64,000 nucleotides of DNA. It comes from Paramecium sonneborni (lineage: Eukaryota > Ciliophora > Oligohymenophorea > Peniculida > Parameciidae). The stretch covers positions 233,352 through 297,351 of the forward strand of contig CAJJDN010000004.1 in assembly GCA_905182985.1 (NCBI GenBank), in the 5' to 3' direction. The position numbers and the translations under genes were made by a program. The notes below the pieces were generated by a model, which worked only from the letters and a program-made list of their open reading frames with translations, did no database searches and was not told where the DNA came from. Position 1 is the stretch's first letter. Every line of letters begins with the position of its first letter. Of the stretch, positions 52,567-64,000 are shown one piece after another.

Positions 52567-55464
52567 ATGGATTTAATCACCACCAATAAATCTATTATCT
52601 GCATTTTAGGAGAGTATAAAGACAAATTAAAAAGTCAATTATAAAATTATGAAGGTGGTATGCATTAGTAAAAAATAAAATTTATTTAGATTCAATATTA
52701 TGCTTGAATTGGATTATAAAAAGAAGTCTCATCAAGGTGGGGGAATCTTTAAATTATCTTGGCTTCATAAATTAAAGACAGTATTTTACATTTTTAATAT
52801 ATTAGTTTCCCTCTGTTGTGGTTTGGATATATGATATCTCTGAACGTATATATTTGAATTATTATAGCTGAGAAATAGGATAAATTATTAGAAAATTATA
52901 ACCTCTTAAAGTAAACCATTTCATTAACGAAAACATTCTAACCAAAAATCATTATAATATTTACAGGTAAAAATATAGGAGGATTCGATTCCACTTACTT
53001 AAAGAAGGATATTGATTTAAGAAAAGTCTTTGCATTTGAACTTGAAACTATTTCAAACCAATTGAGAAGGTAATCTTAAATCATATGATTAAAATTTAGA
53101 ATCAAAAAAATGATTGTTGATGATTCAAGTGCTTTCTATTAAGAATTATTTAATAAATATAAATCGGAAACCAGCAAATTATAAAAGACTGATTTGAGCG
53201 ATTAAAAGCTTATTTTTGAAATTAAAAAAACATTAATTAGTGAAATTGAAAACAACTCAAAAAAAGCATTGAAACATATGTAAACATCTTATGAAATTGT
53301 GACTCAATTAGCAGCTAAAAGAAAGGATAATTTAAATTTTACTGATGATAACTCTTTTTACACTTCCTATGAATTAATTTAATAAGCAGAAGAATATAGA
53401 GAAGTATTATCATGTTACAAAATAATAGATTGCTGATCAATTAAGATTTAAATTATTTAGAAATTTAGAGCATCAAGATGTAATTTAATAATTTGAGATT
53501 CATTTTAAAACTTTTAAAAACTTGGTATTCTACAGATTATTTGAAATATAAGAATATTTATGGAGAGTCAAAATCTTTGTGGCTATAATAAAGTTTATCG
53601 AATAAAAAATAATGGTCACCAATTATACTGTTGTATATAATTATTTCCAAGTATAATTCTATCTATTATGAATAGGCTACTCTATTAAGCTACATCAAAC
53701 TTATGCAAATAAATGAAATGTTCCAAGATTTATAGATTTAATAGTTAAATTTTCTTATATCAAAATAAGAACCTGAGTATTTAGGAAGATCAAATTACTA
53801 AATTAGAGAAAAAGAGAGTGAATAGCCAATAGATATAAAATCAGATTAAAAGCTGTTTTATTATTAACACATAATTAATTATAGAAAAAATGAGATTAAT
53901 TTAGCTCCTAATGTGTAATTTATTTTTGATATTTGGAAATAATATTCTGAAAATAGCTAATTGTAAATTAACTATGCAAATGTTTATTTTAAATATTTGC
54001 AAATAATTATTACACATGATTTTGAGTTAAAATCTAAAATTGTAGACTAATTAATTTATTTTGGTTTAATAGATGAATATAAAAACATCTTATAATTAGA
54101 AGCTTAATAGGCAGAACTTACAAAATAAATATAATTGTATGGTGAAATACTAATGTATGAGCATGATAAAATTCATGACATTAAAAAATTATCACATTAA
54201 TTAAATAAAAAATTAGATATATTAATTCCTGCTAATACATTTATATCAATTTCTAAATTAGAATCTGATGAAGAAAACATTCATTTAAAAATTGATATGA
54301 ATATTCCTCAGCAAATTTTAGACATGCTTGAAAATGGTGTAATTATTAGTAAGAACAATTAAATAGAATTTATTGCCACCAATCATATCACAATTAAAAC
54401 AGATTAAAATATAGAAAAACCAGTTTAAATTCAACTTTATGGAAAATATTTGTAATTATATTTTATAACTTAGGGATAAACTTTAAATAAAAATAATTGC
54501 CTAAGATGTAGAGCTATATTCAAACAAATATAAAGTTGGCTTTTTATCCAAATATAAAAGAGATCCTCCAATAATCACATTCAAATAAGATTTTGCCTAT
54601 ATTAATGAATTAAATGAAATTGAAGTAGAATTAAGTTATTAAACTGAATTGGAATTAATGAATTTTACCTAAAATAAGAATGATCTTCTTAAATTTAAAG
54701 AAAATAATAATAATATAATAAATAGTAGACAATTCACTTTATTAATAACAGATAGCAATATACATGATAGAGTTATTGGATTCAAGATATAAGGAGAAGA
54801 ATATTTCAAAAAAATTAAGTTTATTTTTCCATTTACTTACTTTATCAAAATTAAATAATTAAGTAGTGTTTATTAAAATGCACAAAACAGAAATCGAGGT
54901 ACTTTGAGTGTTTTTAGTAAATGTGCAATTTAATTAGAAGTTTAAGAAATTAATTACATAGAGACAGAATTTAAACCATTAGTTGATCTTGATTTTTATA
55001 ATAAAAATAAATTGAATGTTATTTTTATGACAAGAGATTAAACAAACTATACTAATTTTGGTTAATTTAGAATTAAATATTAAAGAAATTAGATGAATTA
55101 TGAGGCTGTTATTGATGTAAATAATGTTTAGGTTGTATCTTATTTACAAAATGTGGAAATATTATCTCCTCCTACATGTAATGCATAGAAAACATTTGAA
55201 ATCGTTGTAAAATTAAAGACAAGAGAACCATAAAATTATTTTATTTAGTTAAAAGATCAAGAGAAAAAATCTTTTTTTATTATGGGCAAGATCAAACAAA
55301 TGAAATATATTGAAGATGAAGCTAGTTTTACATATTTATTATTTCCAATTGAATTAGGAAAATGTAATCTACCTGGAATACAAATTGAAATTAGATAAGC
55401 TAATAATCCAAGCCAGTTAGTTTTCGATTCCTCAGGAATGAAATCCATATTAATATTACCTTGA
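52567..55464 (+). CDS. TRAPPC10/Trs130-like trafficking protein (tentative)
   Basis: The model has 913 residues and six introns: 52658-52689, 52846-52867, 53070-53099, 53404-53428, 53651-53675 and 54452-54473. The N-terminal part reads SLIKVGESLNYLGF and FPSVVVWIYDIS, then KIIIIFTGKNIGG. A helical region follows with EIADQLRFKLFRNLEHQDVI and FRLFEIQEYLWR-like helices (YRLFEIQEYLWRVKIF). The C-terminal 300 residues are beta-rich, with KTFEIVVKLKTREPQNYFI and SFTYLLFPIELGKCNLPGI and an end like the ASPM-type beta domains of TRAPP subunits. The size and the order of helical solenoid then beta domains fit TRAPPC10, a subunit of the TRAPPII complex that activates Rab GTPases at the Golgi. No single motif proves it; a different vesicle-tethering protein is possible. 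Confidence 0.6.
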
Positions 55465-56321
55465 AAATATAAAAAATAAATAAGTGCAGTATTTTAGTCT
55501 CCGTTTATTAGTTGGTTTAATAAATCGAAATTTTTCGTTTTTTTTTAGTTATTTATTATATTTATGGGTTGTGTAAACACAAAGGGTAGAAGTTAGTCAA
55601 GCAGTATATCATCATTTGATGTTGAACCTAGAAACCCAAAATATTTGGCATTTTCAAATAAATACAAAAATGGAATACCTCAATTGTAGAATGTAATACA
55701 TCTTTTAATCGTAGATTTCACTAAGCACTATACTTTAAAGAAGGAAAAAACTTGCTAAAAATTCCGTCTGAAGAGGAGAGAAATTTTAATTATCAATTTT
55801 TATCTGATTATACTAGTAAAATTTTTAAATATTTACAATTATTGTTCTTTAACTTACTTATTTCCTTGGATATACTATTGATGATAAATCAAAGTATGGT
55901 GATCTTAAAAATATAAAAATTGACTATAGAAAGAATAAAAATATCATTCAAAAATTGAAAGAATCTTGGATAAAGAGAAATAATTACATTATTTTTATTA
56001 GAAAAAAATTTGCATTAGAAAAATAATATATTATTTCTTTTTAAAAGTTTAAATGTTGTATAAAGAAAATCGTGAAACAATTATAAAACATATAATTAAG
56101 GTGTTAATGAATTCTTATATAGGAATAATTTATATTGATTTTAGTAAGGTTAGAAAAAAAAGGGTAGAGTTTTCTTTTATATTATAATTGAGAAAACACA
56201 CAAATATATGGCTATATAAATTGATATAGCTTGGTTGTTTGGTTTCTTGTTTGTAAATTGATATTAATTTAATTATTAAGTATATAGCTAAATTAGCTTT
56301 AACAGTTTAATATTTTGGCTT
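55465..56321. other. Intergenic interval with one short ORF
   Basis: It contains the small ORF at 55564-55881. The rest (55882-56321) has no credible frame. Confidence 0.4.
55564..55881 (+). pseudogene. Short acylated ORF, possible copine-type vWA fragment
   Basis: The frame has 105 residues from ATG 55564 to TGA 55879-55881. It starts MGCVNTKGRSQSSS, a strong myristoylation/palmitoylation context. Then FSNKYKNGIPQLQNVIHLLI is followed by VDFTKH. Copines and RGLG ligases have an aligned stretch before the first metal-binding strand that ends in DFTKSN, so this could be the N-terminal remnant of such a gene. Content after about residue 65 deteriorates, and no vWA domain follows. Confidence 0.3.
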
Positions 56322-59300
56322 ATGATGGAAATAATTTAAAGGCTAATAGAACATTATTTGGATTTAATGACTTCATCTCCTAAAATTCAGTTAGGTGAAT
56401 CACTATTTTAAAGCGCTATTTTCTTATAATTTATTTTGAGACTCCATTTTATATTTCCATTAGATGGATGGAGTATATGGAAATATGAAGATTATAAATT
56501 ACATGTTCCTTATGTCATATTGTCTGTTTTATATCAAGAGATATCAGATAAGCTTAAAATAATTCTCATAATACTTAATGTTACAATCTTTATTCTCAGC
56601 TTTTTCAAATTTCAATTTGTTTTCTATTACAATAACCTATTATGGACTATATTTTATATACCTTAAGTAGTAATGCTTTCAACTTCATCAGAAAATATTG
56701 GAATTTCAATTTTTGGAATCCTATTTCTTTTTTTTATTCTAGTATTTAACATCTATTTTAATCGTTCCACTAAATTTATTCATAGTAATCCATTTGTTAG
56801 AAAATTTACTTAATTAACGATCCTCAGTATTGCATTAGATACAATTTGTTATATAGATTTTGAGTTTCACATGTTGTAAATGATTTTATTACATATATAG
56901 GGGATTATTCTTTGTTTAGATATCTTAATTTTTAAACCTTATAAATTTTAATTAAATAAATTAGTATTTCGGTTTAATTTTTTATTTTACACTATGGTTA
57001 TGATTCATACATTAATGCTATTTAACAAATCAGAAGAGAATATGTTTTATTTTTCTATCCTAATTGGTACTTTAGCATATGCTCTTTCATATCAAATCTA
57101 TGATAGAAAAGCTGATATGGATTCACAAAATTAATTTGCACTCTTAATTTAGTGTTAAGGATTTTATTAATCATAGGATATTTAATAATATATATATTTG
57201 AAATAACATTAAACTAATTGTAAACTATATTTAAAGGATTCAAATAAGAATGAAATATTGATTTGTTATTTAGAATATAACATATCAAATAACAAAAAGT
57301 AGAAAATAGATTATGAAATTTTAGAGTTAGCTTTAATTCACTTTTTAAGTATTCATAAGGCTCCATTAACAGCCCTTTGTAGATTAATATAATATTATAA
57401 CATTCCTTAAGATCATTCATTATTTTTTAAAATAACTTTTCCAAGTTAACATAAATAATTGTGGAATTCAGTTAGGAAAGTATAAGAAGGAATAAATTAA
57501 CTTTTAAAAGCAGGTTAATATTTAGATAATCGTATTTTATCTACAAAAGATGTATATGAGGCAGTGAAAATAAGAGAAACATTAATGCCTTTGATTTTAA
57601 GCACTTTGGATTATAAAATAAATTACTGGAAATAATTAAACTCTTTGATAACAAATTTAAAGAAACTTTTTTAGACAACATGTTTAATGAGTCAGAAATT
57701 ATTGGAATGTAAATTTTTACTTCAAAAATTATTCAACTGTGGTGATATTGAATAAATTGAAGAACCAAAAACAATTTTAGAAGTTTTAATTCTGATTATT
57801 TATTATGCAATTATAATTAATGATTATGAACAAGCAACAAAAATGTAAAAAGTAATGAATGACATTTTAAGATCAGAAACTCTTATTGAAGGTAAATTAC
57901 TTAATGGTAACATTATTGAAAACAAAATTTGTTTGCTTTACACTAGTATTGTTAAATCACAAGGATCAATAATTAAATTAAATGCATCATAAATTGCATA
58001 ATTTTGGGGATATGAAAATGAAATGGATTTTAGAGATATTAAGCATATAAACTAATTAATGCCAGAATTTTTAGCATCAGTTCATGATCAATATCTAGAA
58101 AGATTCAAAAAATTAGGACACAGCATATTATTTGGTAAAAGTAGAACAATTTTCTTGAAAGGAAAAAGTAATTTCTTTATTCCTGCAGATATTACAATTG
58201 ATAATTTCTTTATCAGTTATGATGATTATGTTATTACAGCTGCATTTTCTAAAACAAAAGAAAAATGTCTGTTTATGTTGTTTGATCATAAAGGTAAAAT
58301 TTTAGGAGTTAATAATCTTATGTTCAAATTAATGTAATCAATAGATAAAACTATTACTTTAGATCACCTTACATCTGGTTATGTTTTTCAATTAATTCCT
58401 AAAATATTTAATTTAATAAATGCATATAAAAATTCTTAAGATGATTCAAATTAGGATGATAAAATTATATTAAAAATTGGAAATCCTATAAAATAACAGT
58501 TCTCTAAATTAATGTAAAGTTCAAAGCAGAAAAATAAGCATTAAATGTATTATGCAGGTTTATGGACGACATTTGATACACCTGAATATCGTCAGGTAAA
58601 ATAAAATTTAAATCTGAATTTTCATGATCCTGAAAAGCCAAACTGCGATTTATTTGATTAAGAATATTAATAAAAGATGCAACTATACATTGATCAAAAT
58701 CTTTAAACTTCAAATTTTTAAATTAAATGCTACTTAGAATATTTAATACTTGGATACTAAAAATCGATTCCTTTGTTTACTTTAGAAATAAATGATATTA
58801 TTTTTTTACACTATTAAGAAAATGATGATACATTGTCATAAAATAGTATTCAAAATATTGAATTGTCTAATCTAAATAAATCTAGTCATATGATGCTGAG
58901 CTCAATTTAGGATGAAAGCTTTTAAAAAGTAAAAATTGATGATAATGAGAAATAATAATACCCAGAAATATCATTATTGAGAGGAAGATATGATTAATCT
59001 TATTTTGACTAAATGCAGGAATCTTCAAGATAAATTTTAGCTCCATTTTCTCAAAGAGCTACCTTTAATTTAATAAAACATAAAAGTATGAATGATGACT
59101 CTAGATATTTAGAAGATGAATTTAAAATTATTAAATTATAACAAGAAATAGGATATGAAAATTAAAATTTACAATTATAATACTTTAAAAATAAAACTGT
59201 ACTTGATAAATTACAAGAGCAATAATCATCTAATAATAATAATGAATAATAAATTGATTAAAAAAATGAAATCCAAGCTGTAAACTCTGGTGGTTCGATT

Positions 59301-61031
59301 GCAAGAACATCAAAAAATCATCATTTTGAATTGTTAAAACTCAAATCTAGATCTTCATCAAGACCTATTTAATTAAGTGTTATCATTTTATTAGATGTAT
59401 TTATTATCTTAAGCATTATCATATTTAATATTATTAATGGGATATTTATAAGTAAACAAAAAGATAATGGAAATAGATAACTTCTTGAAATGCAAGCTCC
59501 ATATATTTTTAATGGATTCTATTGTGAATTAACTTCTCATGATATTCTTTATAAATTATCTAAAGTAGAAGGAATCTAAATAAGTTAAAATCTATTGAAC
59601 TCTATTTAATAAAGATTTTTGAAGATTAATTATTTGCAAAATATGTCAGAATTTCAAATTGTATTTCATTAAATTGAATAATAAGAGTATTCTTTAAAAT
59701 CCAATATAACATTACATTATATTGATTAACCTGATGAATTAAATTCATCTTTCACACACTTTTATACAAAATTAGTTATTTATTTCAGGCTGTTGATTGA
59801 ATATTATTAAGATTCTGATTTGTAAAATTTTAATGATCACTTTTTTTAGCAATCTCTTTTTCAAGTATTAAATTTAGAAAATAGCACTTCATTTTTTAGA
59901 ACATTGGTTAGATCTTTAATTGATAAATTTTATGTTGAATTAGATTTAAATGATTAATTAATTTTAAATTTATTCATCATTTAAACTATTCTATAATTTT
60001 GCCTATTTATCTCATAATTTTGGTTCTTCTTTGATTTATTAAAAACTCATGTAAAAATTCTACAAATTAACTGTAGATTATATGAAAAAGACATATATAT
60101 ATAAACTCTTCTTTCATCTAGAATATAGCAATCAACTTTTAATATTTGTTCAATTTCAATATTTTTGTTTGCTATACTTTTTATAATTCTAATTGTAAAT
60201 ATAGGAGGCTTTCTTTTTAATTCTCAAAAATAAAAATAACTTATGCCATCTTATAAATTAGGTGCTGAATTTCTTCATTTCACCATTTAATTTGATTCTA
60301 TTATCACTCATGCCATTAGGATTAAGAGTTAAAATATACTTTTGAGCTCTAACTTTTTAACTGAATCTATATCCTAAAAAACATTATTATTATCTTAAAG
60401 TTATTTCAAATAAAATCACTATCAAAATTTAACAACTTTTTATTATTCGGTAGATACATTTAAGCATAACTAAATTCAAATCATATCAAATTTAATAAAT
60501 AATCCAAATATTGATTCAAATAATGCTGACATTTTAAATCAATTGTTTTTTTAAGATATTTGTACACTCTTTTGCCCTAATTCCACAGATATTAAAGATA
60601 ATTGTACTTATCTTTATAATAAAGGAATTATAGGAATATATACAAAAACTTTAAATTACATAGTCAGTTCCTTTAATAATGAATTAGAAAATAAAATACT
60701 GGATACAGATTTTTAAAATACTCAAAATTTACTAAATTCAGCTGATTTCAATTAGATGTTTGGTAGACATTTTACTAATGCTAAATTAGCTTTTAATCAA
60801 TTTGTTTAAAAAAATTTATAATTAGCATTTGATTAAATTGAAAATAATTTTAATGATACTTTAACTTATTATATAATAACTGGGCATTTAACATTAATAG
60901 TAGTTGGATTAGCATTAATATATTTTGTTAAAGTTCAATAAAAATAAATTAATTTAATTAGATTGTCTTTAACAATCCTCCCAGTGGAATTAATTGATTA
61001 ATAAGCTATTAATATTCTTCATTAATTATGA
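56322..61031 (+). CDS. Multi-pass membrane protein with PAS-like segment (TmcB-like ciliate family)
   Basis: This is an intronless frame of 1,569 residues starting MMEIIQRLIEHYLDLM at 56322. The first 330 residues hold about seven transmembrane helices. A long cytoplasmic region follows. Near residues 550-620 lies a PAS-like stretch (QFWGYENEMDFRDIKHINQL, MPEFLASVHDQYLERF, then FIPADITI), typical of large PAS-containing membrane proteins in ciliates. Four more TM helices follow, near residues 1016, 1209, 1272 and 1512. Large non-cytosolic loops between them contain VFHQIEQQEY and DICTLFCPNSTD. It may sense ligands or redox and signal across the membrane; function is not known. The next upstream ATG is out of frame, which supports the start. 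Confidence 0.8.
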
Positions 61032-62301
61032 AAACGAGATATTAAAGTTATTTATAATGATATTCAATAAATAAAAACATACTATTCTTTTCTTAATCTC
61101 AAGATTTTCTTATAATCTAAAATAAAAAAATATGAAACATAATGAAAAGCTGATGAAATAAAATTTTGAACATCTTAATCAAAAAGAAATTTCATTTAAA
61201 AATTAAATTAGATAATATAATTTTATTATATAAATATTATTTTGTAGCGGATTTTTTTTATAAGGATTAATTGTAATTTAATAATATAAAATAAGAAAAT
61301 TCTTAGAAAAATCTCAAATTTTTAAATTTCTGCAGATTGAATTTAATCAATGATGAAAAATCTATGAATTACAAATTCACTTAAGTTTTTGTTTAAATAA
61401 ACTATGGTTCATCAATTATAAATTAGTAAAAACTGTATTTGCTTATATGAACAATAAAACAAAGTTTTTTGATTCATGAATACATAATATATCTATTTTT
61501 ATATTAATCTAATCGTATATTTTCAATTTTTAAAAAGATCTAAATGACTTAATACATTACTTGTACTAATAAACTTTGAAAGTAACCATGAGTATTTAAT
61601 ATAAAACCTAGTATAATATAATTTAAACTTCTTTAGAAAAGACTATTATATATATCATAATCTAATATTTAAGAATCATTTGTAATTCTCTTAAGAAATT
61701 TAGCCAAAAAGTAAAATTGATCTCAAATTAAGATAGATTTTTACTCATCAAAACTAATAAATGGGTATTTTAAATATAAAACAAGAATCTTTTAAACCAA
61801 TAGTTATAAATATCCTATTTTATAGCTCTTAAATTAGCATAGTATTTTGAAAGTATATTTTATTTTCATAAAGAATCTATAAAAAAACAATAATATTCAT
61901 TTAGCTTCTAATAATTTGAAATCTTTATTAAGTTCCATATTTGTTCTTCTTCTCTTTAAAATTGTGCTATTAGAAATCTTGATTTTAATGAATTTGTATA
62001 CATTTGATAATTTTTGATGAGGTCGATAGAATTTCTATATTTTAGTTTCGATTAGAAGAAATATTTGATTTGGTGTAGACTAAGTTGATTATGTTATCCT
62101 TTACGGAGATTACTCTTTTTTACTGCTACATATGCTTCCCATTAAATTTTTTATAAGAAAATATCTTAAAAAAGAATTAGAAATTTTAATTCAAAATTTA
62201 TTATAGAAAAGTTCTAATATTGAATAAATGCATATTTCTCTCAGAACAATTTTTTATGAATAAATAATTTTAAAAAATTTGAATAATTCATTACAATAAA
62301 T
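61032..62301. other. Non-coding interval, 1.3 kb
   Basis: No frame with protein-like content was found on either strand. The sequence is AT-rich with A/T runs and has no clear repeat. Confidence 0.45.
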
Positions 62302-64000
62302 ATGAATAATTAAGTACAAGGGAACAATAACCAGGCATAATAAGGGAATCAAGGTGAAAAATAAGGAGGATTTGGATTTTTTAGAATAATCCTTACAATA
62401 ATCGGAATGAATTTTATGGTTTCATTTTTCTAATAAAATCCTAATGTAGATACTTATTTTAACATTCTAAACTCTAATGATTTATTTAATTTGACTATTA
62501 CGAATAATGTAACTCATTGGACTTTAGTAGAATTAGATTTATTTTATAGCAAAGACACAATAATTGTTAAAAATATTACTATGACAGGGGAGGAATTATA
62601 GCTTATCAAAGCTTTTTGAAAATCCATATTTCAATGTAGGATTAGGAAATAGCAACTTTTAAATATAATCTGGCTTTAATTAACAAAACTTATGAAAATG
62701 TAATAAAATGAAAAAAAGAATTTATTATTTGATAAACATGATGAATATATGATTAAGAAATTTGAAGAAAATTCAACAAATTAAAAATATTATTTGCATG
62801 TTAAAAATAAACAATATATATTATTTGTACATTATACAAATTCATATCCAAAAAATTAAATTCCACCATAAATTAAATGTATAATTAATTGAATAATAAA
62901 AGGACACCAGAAGGTTTCATTTATACACCAAATTTAGATGTGGATAATTATTTTTTTAAGAAAGAAAGATCACAAGTTTTGATTTAAAAAAAAAGAGACA
63001 TATGAAATTCCAATAGAATTTAATTGTTATTATTCTTGGAAATATTAAATGATTGATTCTTTGAAACAAGTAGGAAAATTTTATGAAAATTTGGGAATGG
63101 ATATATATGATGAAATAGCAGAAGATAATACAAAAGAGATGCTTTTTGAAACTAATTTTTATTTAGTAGCTGTAACAATGATAGTTAGTGAATTGCATAT
63201 AGTATTTTCAACTTTAGCAATCAAGAACGATTTTTAATATTGCAAAAATTTGAATTCTTAAGAAGGAATTTCAATCAGAGCCTTATATACAAATTTTGTA
63301 TTTGATGTTATAATCACTTTGTGTTTATTGGGTGATGATACTTTTTATCTTATAATAATTTAATAATTTGTTGAATTAGGATTGATATGGAAAATTATAA
63401 AACAATGAAATTTAAATTAATAAAAGTATTTCCATAAGTATAACTTTTACATTAATAATATTATGAATCCAAAACTTAATAATATGATTAGAAAGCAGCT
63501 ATTTTTTTGTATAAATTGTCAATACCTTTATTTGAAGGATATATTATTTATGCTATGATTTATTAAGAGCACAAAGGAGTTTACTCTTTCATAATAGAGA
63601 GTTTAGTAAAATTCATCTATTTATTTGGTTTTATTAATATGACTCCTTAGTTATTTATAAATTATAAACTTAAATCTGTAGCTCATTTGCCATGGAGAAC
63701 AATGATATATAAGTTTTTGAACTCTATAATTGATTATTTATTTGCATTTATAATAACTATGCCATGGTTAAAGAGATTAAGTTGTTTTAGGGATGATATA
63801 ATATTTCTAATATATTTATATTAAAGAAGTATCTATAAAGTAGATCCTAATAAATTAGTAATTATTTAAATAATATATTTAGGATGCTGGATATGCATAG
63901 GATATAAATACTAATTAAGAACTAACTGATATTAAAGAAAAAAAAAGATTGATATTATTTTCTTGTTCATTTATTTATTTTTTAAATAAGATATAATAAA
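62302..64000 (+). pseudogene. CLPTM1-family membrane protein, apparently frameshifted
   Basis: The gene begins MNNQVQGNNNQAQQGNQ with a TM anchor (GFFRIILTIIGMNFMVSFF). Its parts match the CLPTM1/CLPTM1L family: KYNLALINKTYEN and a lumenal region, then KEMLFETNFYLVAVTMIVSE with STLAIKNDFQYCKNLNSQ. Next come AHLPWRTMIYKFLN and, strongest, FAFIITMPWLKRLSCFRDDI followed by YQRSIYKVDPNK. These pieces lie in several frames. Clear switches occur near 62600, 62880, 62960-63000 (next to T and A runs) and 63400, and most have no GT/AG intron to explain them. Only the 25-nt intron at 63858-63882 is convincing. No stop is seen before the window edge on the spliced path. The family acts in ER/Golgi membranes. 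The breaks suggest a pseudogene or poor homopolymer calling. Confidence 0.7.

Noticed and set aside
52787..52811. 25-nt GTATTTT...TAG candidate intron in the TRAPPC10-like gene
   Set aside because: Removing it shifts the frame away from the downstream exon. Keeping it gives a continuous frame.

Overview
The window reads as ciliate macronuclear DNA, most likely Paramecium. It is extremely AT-rich. Long reading frames run freely through TAA and TAG and end only at TGA (nuclear code 6, TAA/TAG = Gln). Genes are interrupted by tiny introns (about 21-32 nt, GTA...TAG). Intergenic gaps are mostly short. I found no tRNA, rRNA, CRISPR array or transposon. All gene models below were translated by eye with code 6. 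In every intact spliced model the summed exon length is a multiple of three, which is an internal check on the intron calls.

Layout. 1-3.7 kb: the 3' end of a hypothetical gene, a coiled-coil gene head-to-head with a Rubicon-homology zinc protein, and a membrane RING-H2 protein. 3.7-7.2 kb: gene-poor, with one small hypothetical gene. 7.2-12 kb: a zinc-finger coiled-coil protein, a quinone-oxidoreductase-like MDR enzyme, and an uncertain ORF. 12-18.3 kb: a 2,079-residue secreted repeat protein. 18.5-20.6 kb: a ULK-like kinase whose polyglutamine tail is written in TAA codons. 21.2-26.2 kb: a large PHD-finger protein, then an ORF broken by an in-frame TGA. 28-34.7 kb: a spastin-like AAA ATPase, an N-terminally acylated hypothetical, an oxysterol-binding protein and a tandem-macrodomain protein. 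34.9-36.2 kb: a voltage-gated potassium channel. 36.3-37.6 kb: a Myb/SANT-like protein on the minus strand.

37.6-47.7 kb holds a 2,909-residue intronless NACHT-WD40 (STAND/NLR-like) protein on the minus strand. Its 3' end appears twice, as two matching 1,186-bp copies on either side of a single N at 38835. This is best explained as an unmerged contig overlap, not biology. 47.9-50.2 kb: an EF-hand/PIP-kinase fusion on the minus strand. 50.2-52.6 kb: gene-poor with decayed coding sequence. 52.6-55.5 kb: a TRAPPC10-like protein. 56.3-61.0 kb: a multi-pass membrane protein with a PAS-like segment. 62.3 kb to the end: a CLPTM1-family gene with several apparent frameshifts.

Several genes point to membrane traffic and lipid signalling (OSBP, PIP kinase, TRAPP-like, RH domain, CLPTM1). 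Their proximity is not evidence of co-function, since ciliate genes are transcribed singly. The most interesting items are the giant NACHT-WD40 protein, the EF-hand-PIP kinase, the tandem macrodomains and the secreted repeat protein.
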